Shown here: piece by piece, positions 22,635 through 34,500 of the stretch
How the letters are laid out: every line of letters starts with the position of its first letter
Position numbering within the stretch: position 1 is the first letter of the stretch
Assembly (NCBI GenBank): GCA_001465935.1
Contig: LNKV01000025.1
Span: 143,609-207,608 of the forward strand
DNA: 64,000 bases
Origin: Clarireedia homoeocarpa
Taxonomy: Eukaryota > Ascomycota > Leotiomycetes > Helotiales > Rutstroemiaceae
Reading direction: 5' to 3'
The notes under the pieces: model-generated
What the model was told of the DNA's origin: nothing
The model's input: only the letters and a program-made list of their open reading frames with translations
The model's database searches: none
Made by a program: the position numbers and the translations under genes

Positions 22635-24482
22635 ATGACGCGACCCCCTGGAGCTATTGCTATGAACACTCTTGGGAATAGCTCTGGTGTGTCGGCCGCA
22701 TCCCCTGTTCAGCACATCGCAAGTCCTTCGGCGAGTGGTTCTCAGAATTCGGGGTCGAATTCTGCAGCAGTGAATCTGGGAACTCAAAGTATACAAAGCA
22801 GAAGTCGCATCCTACTTTCTTAACTAACAATGCTTCAATCTAGCTCCTCGACCAGACAATGCCGACGACAAACCAGCTCCGAATCCTAATACCGCCATGC
22901 GGTGTGTGAAGTTCCTCGCATGCTGGGACTGTGGGCCAATTGGCACAATTGTTGCTTTTATCACTTTTGTGGTTGGCACTATTCTATCGTATTACACCAT
23001 ACAGCTTGCTATATGGACGGCTACGAAAGACTATATTGAACACTGCCAGTCGGATCAGGTATATTCATATCCTAACAATCTAAGGTCCATTTCAGAGCTA
23101 AACAATCACAAGGAAGCCCAGCGTGCAACAATTCAATGTCAGGAAGCAGCTGGCCGGCCATTACCTCCACCTCCATTTTTTAAACACGATCCTACAAATA
23201 GCACTGTTTATCGGCGTACTCTCGTCGGTGGACTGATAGGTGCTACGCCATCTCGTCATTATAATAGCCTATTTGTTTGGCTATATGCCTTATTGTTGCA
23301 TGCGATTAGCTGGATGGGATTGTCTGCTATGTGTTATCTTGCATACAGTCTCGCTCGAGCAACTTGGCAGACACATTCGTCATCTTGGAGACCACGACCT
23401 CATCCCGCTAGAGCTCCTCAACGGGCTCGAGACGAGTTAGATGATTTCCGCGCCATAGCTTCCAGTTCCTCGAATGCGATACAGTCTGACAGCACAGAAA
23501 ACATGGATAGCACAACCACTTTGCGACGCCGTGCCAATGCTGGATTGGTTAAAATGCCGCGAATTCGGGTATACCCCCACTGTCCTCGGACTTCACAGCT
23601 TAACGCTCCGTTCCCCGACCGGTACGAAGATATAGTAAGGCGGTGGACACAACAGGGTGCGTCATTTCGACCCTCTATGAAATCGAAAGTTGAAACACGA
23701 CAGAAAGATTCTAATTTCGCGTCCTGTTTGAGGCGTTTGCAAGGCAATACTCTGAGGGCTGTGTGGTTTAAAAAGTGGTGCACAGGAGCAGATATTAGCG
23801 TGCAGCTCCTTCATAATCTATATGGACTCGAGGTGTCCATCTGTACAGGAAATTCTCGACGTATTTCGCTGATTGAATTAATCTTTACCGCGCCAATGAA
23901 GCGATACCTCAAACCAATTTTGCAGGGGAGCTTTACTTTTGTCAATACTGTCTTCGCCGCGATTGAAGATAAGGATCCGATCAGGTTTCTCGAATGCTAT
24001 ACCAAGCATCCATACTGGCGAGATGATTTTGTCCGACTTATCCAAAGCTACCTTAACGTTCTTGCGGATACGGGAGTCAATTTGGAAGGCGACCTTAATG
24101 CTCTTTACGCATCCAAGAATGGCGATCCGGTCATGGTTACAATTCCCAAAAACCTTTATCCCTGGGCAAAAACACTAAAGGACTCCGGCCAGTCCTTCAC
24201 TCTCGCTGTCTTTTCGGACATGTCTCTCTGCCGAAGCTAATTGGAATGTTAGAGTATGCGGAGGCAGGGAGTCCGGAATTTCGCTGGAAAATAGAGATGG
24301 GTCTCATGATTTATGGTACTTCTCTGAGGACATGGGGGAACTTGGAGATAGATAGAACTAAGAATCCTCCTCCAGTTGGGACATGGTCCCAATTATCGGA
24401 ATGCTTGATAGACGACGATAGACAAGTTTTCACGGTATACATTGTCTCTGCTGTAGAACAGAATCATGGGAAGGTGAATTAA
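22635..24482 (+). CDS. Hypothetical two-TM membrane protein, frame broken near its 3' end
   Basis: Exons 22635-22788 and 22844 onward (intron with CTAAC branch) open a 516-aa frame to a TAA at 24238-24240. A Ser/Asn-rich N-terminal region is followed by a Cys-containing segment (RCVKFLACWDCGPIG) and a membrane helix (TIVAFITFVVGTILSYYTIQ), then a second helix around WLYALLLHAISWMGLSAMCY. A long soluble part follows. Beyond the stop, a different frame reads LPKLIGMLEYAEAGSPEFRW and stays open to 24482 with coding character. The two frames join if one base is lost or gained around 24200-24230. I recognise no family. Either a real frameshift or a sequence error. Confidence 0.6.
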
Positions 24483-26091
24483 TTGAGTTGGATTCGAGAA
24501 ACATACATGTTGAAATATCATATCACGAACAGCAAGAAAAACACATTCAAGTATTCGGCATCGATGAAATTTTATTCTCTCCAATATCCCATTGCCACGA
24601 CATAGATGTTTCCTTTGACTTCATCTACCCCGTTTATCTTTATATCTTTCCCATTCTTTCGCGAGTCTTATATCTCTTCCTCCCCGAGCTCGTAGTCTTC
24701 ATACCTAATCCTTCTCTCGTCCTGAATTTCCTTCCCTGGGCCTTACCCAAGTCGAGTAGCGTACGAATGGTCGAGTTTTGGGTTGTGGCGTCGATGTGTT
24801 GATTTTGAGTTCGTTGAGGATTGAAGTCGAAGCTGTTGTGGTTATGGCATTATTGAGGTCGAGTAGACTTGAATTTTACGTCGTGCTGGTGAGGTGAAAT
24901 TGTGATGTAGTTGAGGTTGGCTATCCGATGGTCGATATGGAGGGTTTTGAAGTTGGCTGAGGTTTGTTTGAGGTTGACGTTGCTAGATGCATGTCGATGT
25001 TGATTGGTGCAGCAGTTTCGGTGCAGGTGTGGTGCAGTTGTCGTGGTGCATTTTGGTGCAGTCATTGTGATGCAGTTCATGTGAAGTTGATGTGATGCAG
25101 TCGTTGTGATAAAACTGCGATGGGTGCATTTGTTGTAGTGTAGTTGAGTTTTGTCAAGGTGTGTTTAAAGTGTAACTGGGTTGTAATTGGTGCTGAAATC
25201 ATTCTTGCAGTTGAGGTAGTCTTGCCATTGAGGTAGTCTTGCCGTTGAGGTGGTCTTGACATGGAAGCAGTCTAGACATTGACCTGGCCTTGAAATCAAG
25301 ATCTTGCTGGGTCGGTATCGTTGAAGTATCAGCGACTTTGAAGTTTCATTTGACGTTCAGTTGATCGTGTGAGGACAGTGAGGCGTGTTATCGTATTATT
25401 ATTGCTAGCTTTCCGTGGTGGAATCTTTTACAAGTTGATGATTCGGAGCTTCTTAATGTGGACTCGATTGATTTGGCGGCCTATGGTAGGTTCACGTGAA
25501 GCCAAATATCGTGACTATTCTGAGGCTGACTTGGCTGTGGATTGAAGTCGTTTTAAGACTGTTGTGATAACGAATCAATGTCGATTATGATCGATGGTGG
25601 TAGCGACAGAGGTTGCTCCGATTCTTGGGGCTTTTGGCGTTGGTGATGGACATGAAGTCGGTACCCTTGAGATACATTTTATCTGAGGTCTTGCTGAACA
25701 ATCAATCGGCGCTTAGTCAATTGAATGAAGTGGTTTTATTCTTACAGATGCTAGGTCGTTGTATCAATATTCAATGTTCGATGTACATTTTTGGTACTTC
25801 AAGATGTTGTACCAATATTGCTTCATTTTGAAATGTCGGTCTTTGAGGTTTGGTATTGAGATTCGAGTTGATTTGCCGATTTTGCTAATAGATAGCAAAT
25901 TAGGATGTGTTTCTCTGGTGTTTCGTTCTTTTCGAAATACTAATTATTGCTCGATGTCGTCGATGTTGTGTTTTGTAGTTGCCGAAATAATTTTTAGATG
26001 ACAACGATGGAGGATTGGTTGTATTAAACTGGTGAAATTTCAAAACTTAAGGTGAAGGCCGAATTGGGTAGATGAATAGTTGAGCTTTTGT
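24483..26091. other. G+T-skewed non-coding stretch
   Basis: From about 24770 to 25990 the plus strand is strongly enriched in G and T, with recurrent GTTG, TGCAG and GATG words. A short tandem repeat lies at 25207-25258 (about three copies of a 17-bp unit like TTGAGGTAGTCTTGCCG). No open frame of credible coding sequence; no recognised RNA gene. Confidence 0.5.
25207..25258. repeat. 17-bp tandem repeat, about 3 copies
   Basis: Units TTGAGGTAGTCTTGCCA, TTGAGGTAGTCTTGCCG and TTGAGGTGGTCTTGACA follow each other directly. Confidence 0.65.
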
Positions 26092-27253
26092 TTAGATGGC
26101 AAGATGGGCTTCTAGAAAAAACGATTAGTTTGGAAGGAACATCTGATGTCAAAGACTGTACCTGTAAACGCTGTTTGGAGGAGTTGTGTAAAATAGTCGC
26201 TGAAATTGTTGTAATTAGAAACGGCGAGCTGTGTTGGCAATGCACTACCAATCAATCAGTCAGCTAATATTCAAGTTCAAAAAGCATCATATCGATGAAG
26301 GAGGATAAAGCTCACATCTCTCTCCATCTGCTTCTCTCTGAGTGCTGCATCAGAAAGAGCCTTCTTGGCATTTTTCGGCGACGAGGTGAGTGGTGCAAAA
26401 GTTCCTACTTCCCACTCTGGAGCCCGTCCAGTAGCGCAGATCCTTGTGTCAATCCACTGTTTATCTGGAAGTCCCAAATGCCTCCTCAAATTCATGTAAC
26501 TATTGGCTCCCAATCTATGGTCCCAGTCGTTTGAGAAGCTCATGAGGAATTCGATGGGAATGGCGTAGACATTCCCAGTCAAGATGTATGACTGTTTAGC
26601 CATAGATCGGTTCTCCAAGACCATGATGTCCTCTTCCCGGAAGGTCGAGGCGATATAGGCAGGTCGTGGTCCCATTGCTTCGGTGTGGCTGTGGATTGGG
26701 AGACGAGCTCCTATGGCCGGATCGTATGGCGATGGTTTCGGGTTGCCGGAAATGATGCAGCAGAGGGCAACAACTTTGTTCGTTGCCGGATTGCGTTTGA
26801 GTTCAATAATGACGACAGGGTGACCGTAACCTGGGTAGTCGAGTTGTTTTCCAGTTTTGAGACATGTAAGAGGATTTTCTCCACGTCTCGATGGCTTTGG
26901 TAGTTGGACGACGCTGCCGATTGAGATAGACTTTTCGGTTACGGGGCGGAGACCGGCCGAGTTTTTCTGAGATTGGTAGTCTAGTGGTCTTAGTACTTGT
27001 TTTTCTGGACTTGAGTGTTGGTATGCTTACAGTGACACTGCCTTGGTTGTGAGCTGTAAGTTGGTTGTCCAGCGAATTTGTGGGACCAGTGAGTAGCTCC
27101 GGGTTGCTCGTAGGTCATCATCATGCCAGTATTGGAATCTTGGTAGCATAAGATGCCAGTTGAGGGATAGGTGACTGGTGGAAAGCCTGTATAGGTAGAC
27201 ATTTCCTGTTGAGCGTAAAATCTAACTGAAGGCTGGGCGTAATAGGTAGACAT
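26092..27253 (-). CDS. Hypothetical protein (fungal, unknown domain)
   Basis: Four exons, 27031-27253, 26316-26980, 26162-26228 and 26092-26111, sum to 975 nt (324 aa) in frame. Each intron has a proper donor (GTAAGC, GTGAGC, GTACAG) and a branch-like site. The N-terminus is Tyr/Gln/Ser-rich (MSTYYAQPSVRFYAQQEMST). The middle looks globular: IGSVVQLPKPSRRGENPLTC, DYPGYGHPVVIIELK, VVALCCIISGNP. It continues with YILTGNVYAIPIEFLMSF and NYNNFSDYFTQLLQTAF. No catalytic motif, signal peptide or membrane helix is seen. I do not recognise the family with certainty and give no function. The last exon codes for only six residues. Confidence 0.65.
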
Positions 27254-30200
27254 GTCGAAAAGTGTATAGAAACGAAACGAAATATAATAGTAATTCGAGA
27301 AGGGGAAGTTTATTCGGTTGATAGAGTGTATGGAAATTTGATTTTGATAGGCAAATTTCAGAGTAGGTCAATCATCGTTGAATAAACTATCGATGAAGAA
27401 GAAAGGAAGAGAAGGAGAGGCGGAAGGAGAACCATTTATACACGAAAGAATACCATTATTTCACATTTTAGAGTTGTGTGCTCATCAAAGACCTCACGTC
27501 GACGGCTTGTTTCTCTAGCTCTCCGATTTTCTGTTGAGGAGGGAACAGAGAGTGAAGAGATTGTGGCCTAGAGTACAATCTATCGATGGAGGCTTACCAC
27601 GATCTATCGATGAAGCTCTACCATAAAGTGTTCTCAAACAGTAAACTACGAAATAGAGTAATAGTACGCTCATAAACTATTCAATGAGTGTCTATTGCTT
27701 GGTCAGATGCACAAGCTCGTCCAAATTCGACTATGCTATTCTATGCTATGGAAGTAAATCGGGCTGCCGCTGAGTTGGGTGAGTGAGATGAACCAGCAAG
27801 CGACACCAACAAGTAATACTATATTCCACGCGATGAAATCATCAACTATTGTTCCATGGGCTTGCCAAATTCAGTATATCACAATAGTACTGCAATAACA
27901 CCAACTCATTGCAGATGAGTTGCAAGTGACAGTTCTCTTCGGAGATACCCCGCAGTTAAGGGGTGATGCTAAAATAAGCGAGACGTCTGTCAACAACGTG
28001 CGGACCCAAACGCCAAGGACACCAACCTTCCTTAACTTTTGATGGGTGCGGTGAACTTCCTCTTCATACTACCATTCAAAAATCAACTTCCACTTGCCCA
28101 CGACATAATGATATCGATAAGCTTTTCTCATAATAAGACTTATGGTTTCATTTACCGAAAATACACTCATTCACTGTACACAACCGCGCAGACGCAGACT
28201 ACTGATCATCGGCTAACTAATTTCCAGCCCAACGTTGGTCTGTAAATATTCGGATCCTCAAGTTGCAGTAAACCGGTATGATCTCAGGCGAATAGCTCAC
28301 GTAATGTAGCTATTATAGCGTATTATCAACAGGAAAACATGCACGATCGTGAGATTGAAGAACCATTGGATGAGAGAATAATATCTAAAGTAGCACGACG
28401 ACGCATATAGAGCATTTTCATGGTTCCGATCGGATAACTTTGGCTGTGATATCATCGTGCCAGTACAGGGGAGATGGAAAACACTGCAGCAGTAGATATA
28501 AGTGGTAGAAAGTGGAAGTCGGCATCTAACCTTTCGTCTCATCACAATCGATCGGAGGTACAAATTGGGGACTGTTCTAGTTGATGTGATCAGCGACACC
28601 AACCAAGTTCCACTCTATGAAGAAAGAAATTAAGGTAATGATAGACATAGAAAGCAGATTTAGAAATAGGTATACAAAACTTCTCATTACAACCGATCAA
28701 GCACAAACGACGTGAAGATCGAAGGTACAAATCTTGGGCTCTACCAATACCAACCAAGCAAGCTCAGCAGAGCCACGCACAAACAATAGCGATAGAACTT
28801 AGCATATAAATCTTTCCTATCCTATTACACAGCCCTTTAATCAGACGTAAGGTAAGGTAGGGTAAGGTAAGTAACACGAGTGGACTCTACCAGTCAACAC
28901 GTAATCCAATATTCAACGCCAACACTGAGCCGGAACAACTAAACAAACACAAACTTATAAAATGGATACAGCACAGTGATATCCACGAGAATATTCAAAC
29001 CCATAAGCAAAAGCAAAAGTAAAAACAAGAGAAAGAGAAGAGGGGGGAGGGGTGAGGTCGGTCGGTAATTGGGTAGAGTATTGTAATACTGCTGAATTGT
29101 CTGTCTATTTACAAAAGGAAGGAAAGAAGAGATTACAAAACCACAACACAGCAAGACAAGGAAGATAAGATACTGGACATAATTTAATTCAAAACGAGCA
29201 AGAATTTTCTACTTACTATTCTTCTATCCTACTTCTACTATACAGGCCCAGTCCAGTCAATCTAACCGCGATCGACTATCCTCCGCAACCTGAATATAAT
29301 ACAATATAACTGTCTATCTCATCGAAGTGAATACAGTAAGTATATCTTCTTACAGTATCCTCCCGAGAAAGTGATTTGTAGAAAGTAGAACATATAAACT
29401 ATATTTCTACTACTTGTAGATAAATATAGATAAATTCGATACAAAGATATAAAAAGGTAAAAATCCGATATTAGCTGAATAGATATAAGATTAAAATTTG
29501 CAATATCAAAGTTCACCTCGAACAATCAAATAGTAGATAAACAGCAAACGATAACTTAACGATTCAAAACAAATAGCAAATAGATATATAGATCGATAAT
29601 AAAAATGAAAATAAACCACAAATGAACATTTAAATCGCAACACCACATTACACCACTCGGTGCTATCCATCTACCCCCTTCCCCTCCCTTTCCCTTTCCT
29701 CTCCCTCTCCCTCTTCCACTTCCTTTCCCCTCCAACTCGTAAAAGAAAGTCCCCCCCCCCCAACAAAAAAGGAGAAACACAAAAAAAGCATTCACATACA
29801 TACCCAACCAAACAATCCAAACCCAATCTACCGAGAACAAGACGAAATATATATATATATGCACCCACGCACCTACGCACCCACAAATCCCTCATCTCGA
29901 TCCCCGGGGCCCGATCCCAGGGCATCTCGACCAAACTTTGTTGTTCTTTGGTGTACCAACTGCACCGATTGCATGTTAGCGTACCGAACCTTCAGCGCCA
30001 CCGGATAGGACAGGACAGGACAGGACAGAGCTAGATAGGATAGGACGAGATAGGACAGGACGAGATAGGACAGGACGAGATAGACGGGACAAAATATAAG
30101 CCTAGATGCCAAGATACCACCCATGAAATATCAACACACATCACGTACGTTAGCACCGCACACATAAACATGTTCCCCTGAATAAAAAGACAAAGGGAAC

Positions 30201-30711
30201 CCGGAGGTGAGAAATATAGTATGCAATTGTTTGTTAGTTAATATATCACTTGGCTCAAGTATTCCCATTCCCCTCCCAATCCATCCATCCCATCCCATCC
30301 CTGCCGCACTTCCTATCAGATCAAGTAAAGCCCTACACCTCAATTTGCAGTTGCAGTACAAAATCATATGATCAGAAAAACCAACACACCACCTGCACAC
30401 ACTAAAACATTTTAATCGGAAAAAGTTATTCATGCCTCATCAATAAACGTCAACAAATGTACCCGAAAAGAAAAGTTAAAAAAGACAACGAGAGTAGCAA
30501 AATAGAATCAAAGCCAGATTCCTTAATAATACTCATCTCAATCCAGATGGATGAATGGTAAAAGACGCCAAAAACAATTTGCCCGGCCCCAACCAGCCAG
30601 CAAAAGTGATATCCATATCCATGAACCGACCATTGGTCATTTTATTGTGATTGCAACGCCAACCATTCCAGTAGTACAGGTACCATCCCAAATGTATGTA
30701 TTTTCCATCAT
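27254..30711. other. 3.4-kb gene-free region rich in simple sequence
   Basis: Lies between the AP-1 stop and the start of the unknown gene at 27253. It includes AT-rich stretches, a C/T-rich block with a run of about twelve C (29649-29760), an AT dinucleotide run at 29850-29862 and a pentanucleotide-type minisatellite at 30004-30085. No frame shows coding character. It may hold a long untranslated region or a non-coding transcript, which the sequence alone cannot show. Confidence 0.45.
30004..30085. repeat. AGGACAGG/ACGAGATAGG minisatellite
   Basis: Begins as AGGAC pentamers and grades into a longer unit (GGACGAGATAGGACA) repeated about three times. Confidence 0.8.
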
Positions 30712-32754
30712 TTACGCATTTTGTTTGCTAGCGGTGCTATCCCTCACATAAGACTGCATAATCTTATTGAAATCGGATTCGTTAACAACGGCACCTGTTT
30801 CAGAACACTTGGCTTTCTTTTGAAGGTCCTTGCAAAGTCCATCAAGGTCAAATTCACCCTCTTTAACCCGGGGGCAGTTTTGGAGACGATCCCTGACAGG
30901 ATTGTCAGTACGGTTATCATTAGGATGTGGATGTGGGTCCTCGGAATCATACCAGATAGTATTGCAGTTAAGCATTTGCGTCCGGTCCTCTGCTGGAACA
31001 ACCTCTTCATCTTCATTCTGCTTCGCATCGATTTGTTGTACGAGATCCTTCTTCGGAGCGGCAGGACTTGGAATAGCAGTGAAAGGGCTATTGAAGTCGG
31101 GCATGTCAAATGCATCGGTGAAGAAACCATCATTGAAGGCTTCGTTTGAAAGCACATTCTCCTGTGGCTCTCGGTAATCACCGAAAAGTTGAGGGTCGAA
31201 TTGATTGTTGTTTTGTTGAGCAAACCAATCAATTCCATTAATATCAAAGGCTGGGGTTTCCTCAGTTCCTGAATTGGCACCTGGCTCAGACATTGTACGT
31301 GGAATAGGGTTGTGGGGATTTCCACAAGCCATATTGAGCTTTTCGCAGAAGGTTAGCTCACCTGGTGGAAGGTTGTTGTTGCTACAAGTATTCTCTTCTC
31401 CAATGGTTGTCAAGGTACTGTCAAGAGGTTTATTGTATACAGGTGATTGAACACTTGGCTCTGGCGACGTGCCGCATGATGAGCTAGCGCCATTATTTGA
31501 ATTCGAAGACGCGGACGGGGAGCTGTATGATGTGTTGTGACCACTGCTAGTTTGCCCGCTGGCGGAGTCAGTACTTGACATGGAACCTTTGGAGGTTTCA
31601 TTTCCAAAGAATTCGAATGGAGAGCTCTTGGTAGTGCTATCAAGGAATCCAGGAGTGAAAAGACCAGACAAGCTGGCCATATCGCTGGCCTCGATTTGAG
31701 CTGGAGTCTGTGTTAGATCAACATTGGTAAAGATATTGGTGGGTGATGATTGACTGCGTGGGCTGACTTGACCCTTATCGATCGAGTTGTTGTGTGTCGA
31801 AGTAGGGGTTGGGGCACTTGGGGTTGGCGAGACCACTGGTCGAATTGATGAGCTTCCATTGGTGATAGGCGGTCCGGGTAGACGACCGAATCTGGGGAAC
31901 TCGAATTGGAAATTTACATCATTTGGATTGTGGATAGCTCCACCTCCAAGACCCTTGTTGGCTAGATATGGCGGAAGACTGGAACCTGAAGAGCTTCGAT
32001 TAATATTACCGGTGAGGGACAATCGCTTTTTGTACTCTCGCAGCTCCGCCGACATGCGTTCAATTTGCGCTCGCAGAATACTGTTTTCATGGTTGGCGGA
32101 TTCGGAAGCTTTTTGTAAATCCTCCACTTTGGTTTCCAAATCTTTGAGATGTTTTTCTTTACGTTCACGGAAGGCACGTTGAGCGGCACGGTTTTGAGCT
32201 TTGCGCTTCTGTTTGGGCATTAGAAGCAGTCACGACAAGATAAGAGACACTGCAGAAATACTCACAGAAGTCGGTTCAGATGTTAAAGGCTTTCTACCAG
32301 GCTTCTTTGATGATCTGTCCTCGCCTTCTCTGCGTTTACCACCTCCTTCTTCCTCATCACCCTCATCTTCAGGATGGCTTCGTTTATCGTGAGTGTCTGC
32401 TGCATCGCCATCCGAAGACGTTCCCGGCAACTTTCCAATCATCTGTCCTTGCAAGTCATTGTCGAAACCGAAGTCGAAACTTCCGTCGCCATCAAAGTCG
32501 TAATCGTAGTCGATGAATGGGCTCTCTTCGAATCCGTTCAGGGTACCCGAACCGGGAGCCTGAAGCGGAGACTCCCTAGGGCCGTTGGCCGAAGACATTT
32601 GAGGTGTGTCGGCGGACTGTGGGATTGAAGTATCGATATTGGTAGCTTTGTTAGAATTGAGCGCAACGTAGAGTAATTCTTCCTGTCGTGCAGACAAGGT
32701 AAAATCGGGATTGATGGGGTTTTGCGGATAGCGGTTGTTCTTGACTGCAGCCAT
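30712..32754 (-). CDS. yap1: AP-1-like bZIP transcription factor (Yap1 family, oxidative stress)
   Basis: A redox-sensing activator of antioxidant and detoxification genes; in the family, oxidation of Cys-rich domains blocks nuclear export. Exons 32266-32754 and 30712-32208 with a 57-nt intron give 661 aa. The junction falls just before the basic region (SKRKAQNRAAQRAFRERKE), followed by a leucine zipper. The N-terminal Cys-rich domain has TFCEKLNMACGNPHNPIPR; the C-terminal one has DLDGLCKDLQKKAKCSETG and ends VRDSTASKQNA. Between them lies a Ser/Thr/Asn-rich linker and an acidic N-terminal region before the bZIP. The start at 32754 (MAAVKNN) fits the family; the frame stays open further upstream to 32865 but that part is probably untranslated. 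Confidence 0.94.
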
Positions 32755-33285
32755 TTCTTGTAAGCCGAGAGTCTGACGTATGTACAAGTGATTTCTCTTT
32801 TCTTTGTGAAGGAATGATTCTTTCAGGTGCTGGTGGTTAATTCCCCATTCCCTATTCCGTGGCAAATTGATGGAGAATGAACGAGGATGGAGAGGAGTTT
32901 TGGTGTAGGAATTGCAAAACGGATAATTTGATGTGGATGTGTTATGAAAAGGCGTGGGTGTGGGTGGGTTGGGGATGTGAATGGGGGGGGGGGGATGTTA
33001 GGATAAAAAGCTGGACTGATATGTACCGTAAGCTTATGCAGGACGCAACTGCACTGAAGACTGAGGAGTTGTCCCGAACTAAAGTAAGGGTTTGTGGAGG
33101 GGCCCGGCGATTGGAAGGCGAACAATCGAACGAGGCTTGGATGCGGATGGATAGAGAACTGCAGATGGCTGACTGGAAAGAAGCAGATGCGAGTTGGGCG
33201 ATCTCGTGAAACGGCTTGAGTCTCCTGGTTACACTGTGGATGATGTGATAGCTCTAAGGAATTTGAGTGGACGAGCAAGTAGATG

Positions 33286-33374
33286 CGTGGATGCGTGGAT
33301 GAGTCGATGAGTCGATGAGTAGATGAGTGGACGGAGCGGATGAGTCGATGAGTAGATGAGTGGACGGAGCGGAT
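33286..33374. repeat. Minisatellite built on GATGAGT, with a 33-bp direct duplication
   Basis: Words GTGGATGC and GATGAGTC/A recur. The block beginning GATGAGTCGATGAGTAGATG and ending GGACGGAGCG occurs twice in direct succession. Confidence 0.75.
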
Positions 33375-33830
33375 GCACAACTTGTTCTCTCCGTGTGAGT
33401 AACGGCGAATGTCGAATGTCAAACGTCGAATCTTCTACGGCGAGCTACGGTGTTCGAAAAAAGCCGTGAAAGAGGGGCTATCGAGGCTATGGCTCTGTCC
33501 CATGCTTTCTTTGATTTCTCAGCAACATTTCAAAATCCGCTAACTCCGTGATAGGGATAGCCGGAAAAGCTAAAGTCTACATTGCTTCGCTTTGACTGGT
33601 GCTGGCGATGAATGTGCCAGTCGATGCTATTCCATCAAGATATTTATAGGATGAGCCTCAAAAACCCAGAGCAACGCAGCTCCATCTCCAAAGCTTGGCT
33701 CGACAGCCGCCGACTGCTTCAATCAACCGCGCATTGGCTACAGCTTATGTACGAAGCGTACGAAGCGTACGTACAGCGTACAACGGTTTGCCGGCGGAAA
33801 GAAAGGAGAGCGAGTCTTCCCCCAACAAAA

Positions 33831-33882
33831 GATGGCAAAATGGGCAAAAATGGGCAAAAATGGGCATAAAATGGGCAAAAAT
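33831..33882. repeat. ATGGGCAAAA tandem repeat
   Basis: Four to five direct copies of ATGGGCAAAA with small variations. Confidence 0.75.
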
Positions 33883-34500
33883 GACGCAGGTGGAAAAGGA
33901 AAGGATCTCCCCTGCCTAGCTTTATTCCTATTTATGATCATGCATGCTGTGTGCTGATACATGTCACGTGCCTTGTTCCCCTTCCAGATCTCGGTCTTTT
34001 TGCGTCTCGCTCCCTCTTCCAGATCTCGTGTTGCAGCCAACCGGTCGGAGTGTGAGCCGAACGGATGTAGACTGTACTGTATCCGACCACCATGAAAGGC
34101 CTTATTTGCATATAATAATTTAGAGCTCTCTCTCTCTCTCTTGAGGCCTTTTTTGCGGTATCAATTGTAGCAGTCAAGTCGGATGGCAGAGACCAAATCT
34201 ATATATGTATCAAACGCTCTACGAGTATGTGAGTCCACCCGCATTTAGATGATAATTCAAATGCGGGAATCCTCACATGAAAAAATGTGGCTGGTGACAA
34301 GATAGATAGAAGGGTGTGGCTTGAAAGCGTCACACCATCTCATCCACTCGCCTGAAATCAACCAATACGCGACATGTTCCCGCTCCGCTTGCAGATCTAA
34401 TCGTGAAGGTGACTATCAGTCGGTCCACCCTATCGTACCTTATTGAACCCCCCATGAATTTCTAACCTCTTACCAAACCCTACATCTGCATCTTGCGAAA

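Larger units (their letters stand above)
32755..34500. promoter_or_regulatory. Long 5' region of the AP-1 gene and BSD gene, with tandem repeats
   Basis: About 1.75 kb between two divergent starts. It contains a poly-G tract near 32983-32995, a duplicated unit at 33286-33374 and a short tandem array at 33831-33882. No gene is supported. Confidence 0.45.

Noticed and set aside
24850..25262. Minus-strand His/Thr-rich frames
   Set aside because: Composition follows directly from the G+T skew; no conserved feature.
29556..29934. Overlapping long frames around 29.6-29.9 kb
   Set aside because: They arise from a C/T-rich low-complexity tract and code only for biased Gly/Arg/Lys or Pro/Leu/Ser runs.
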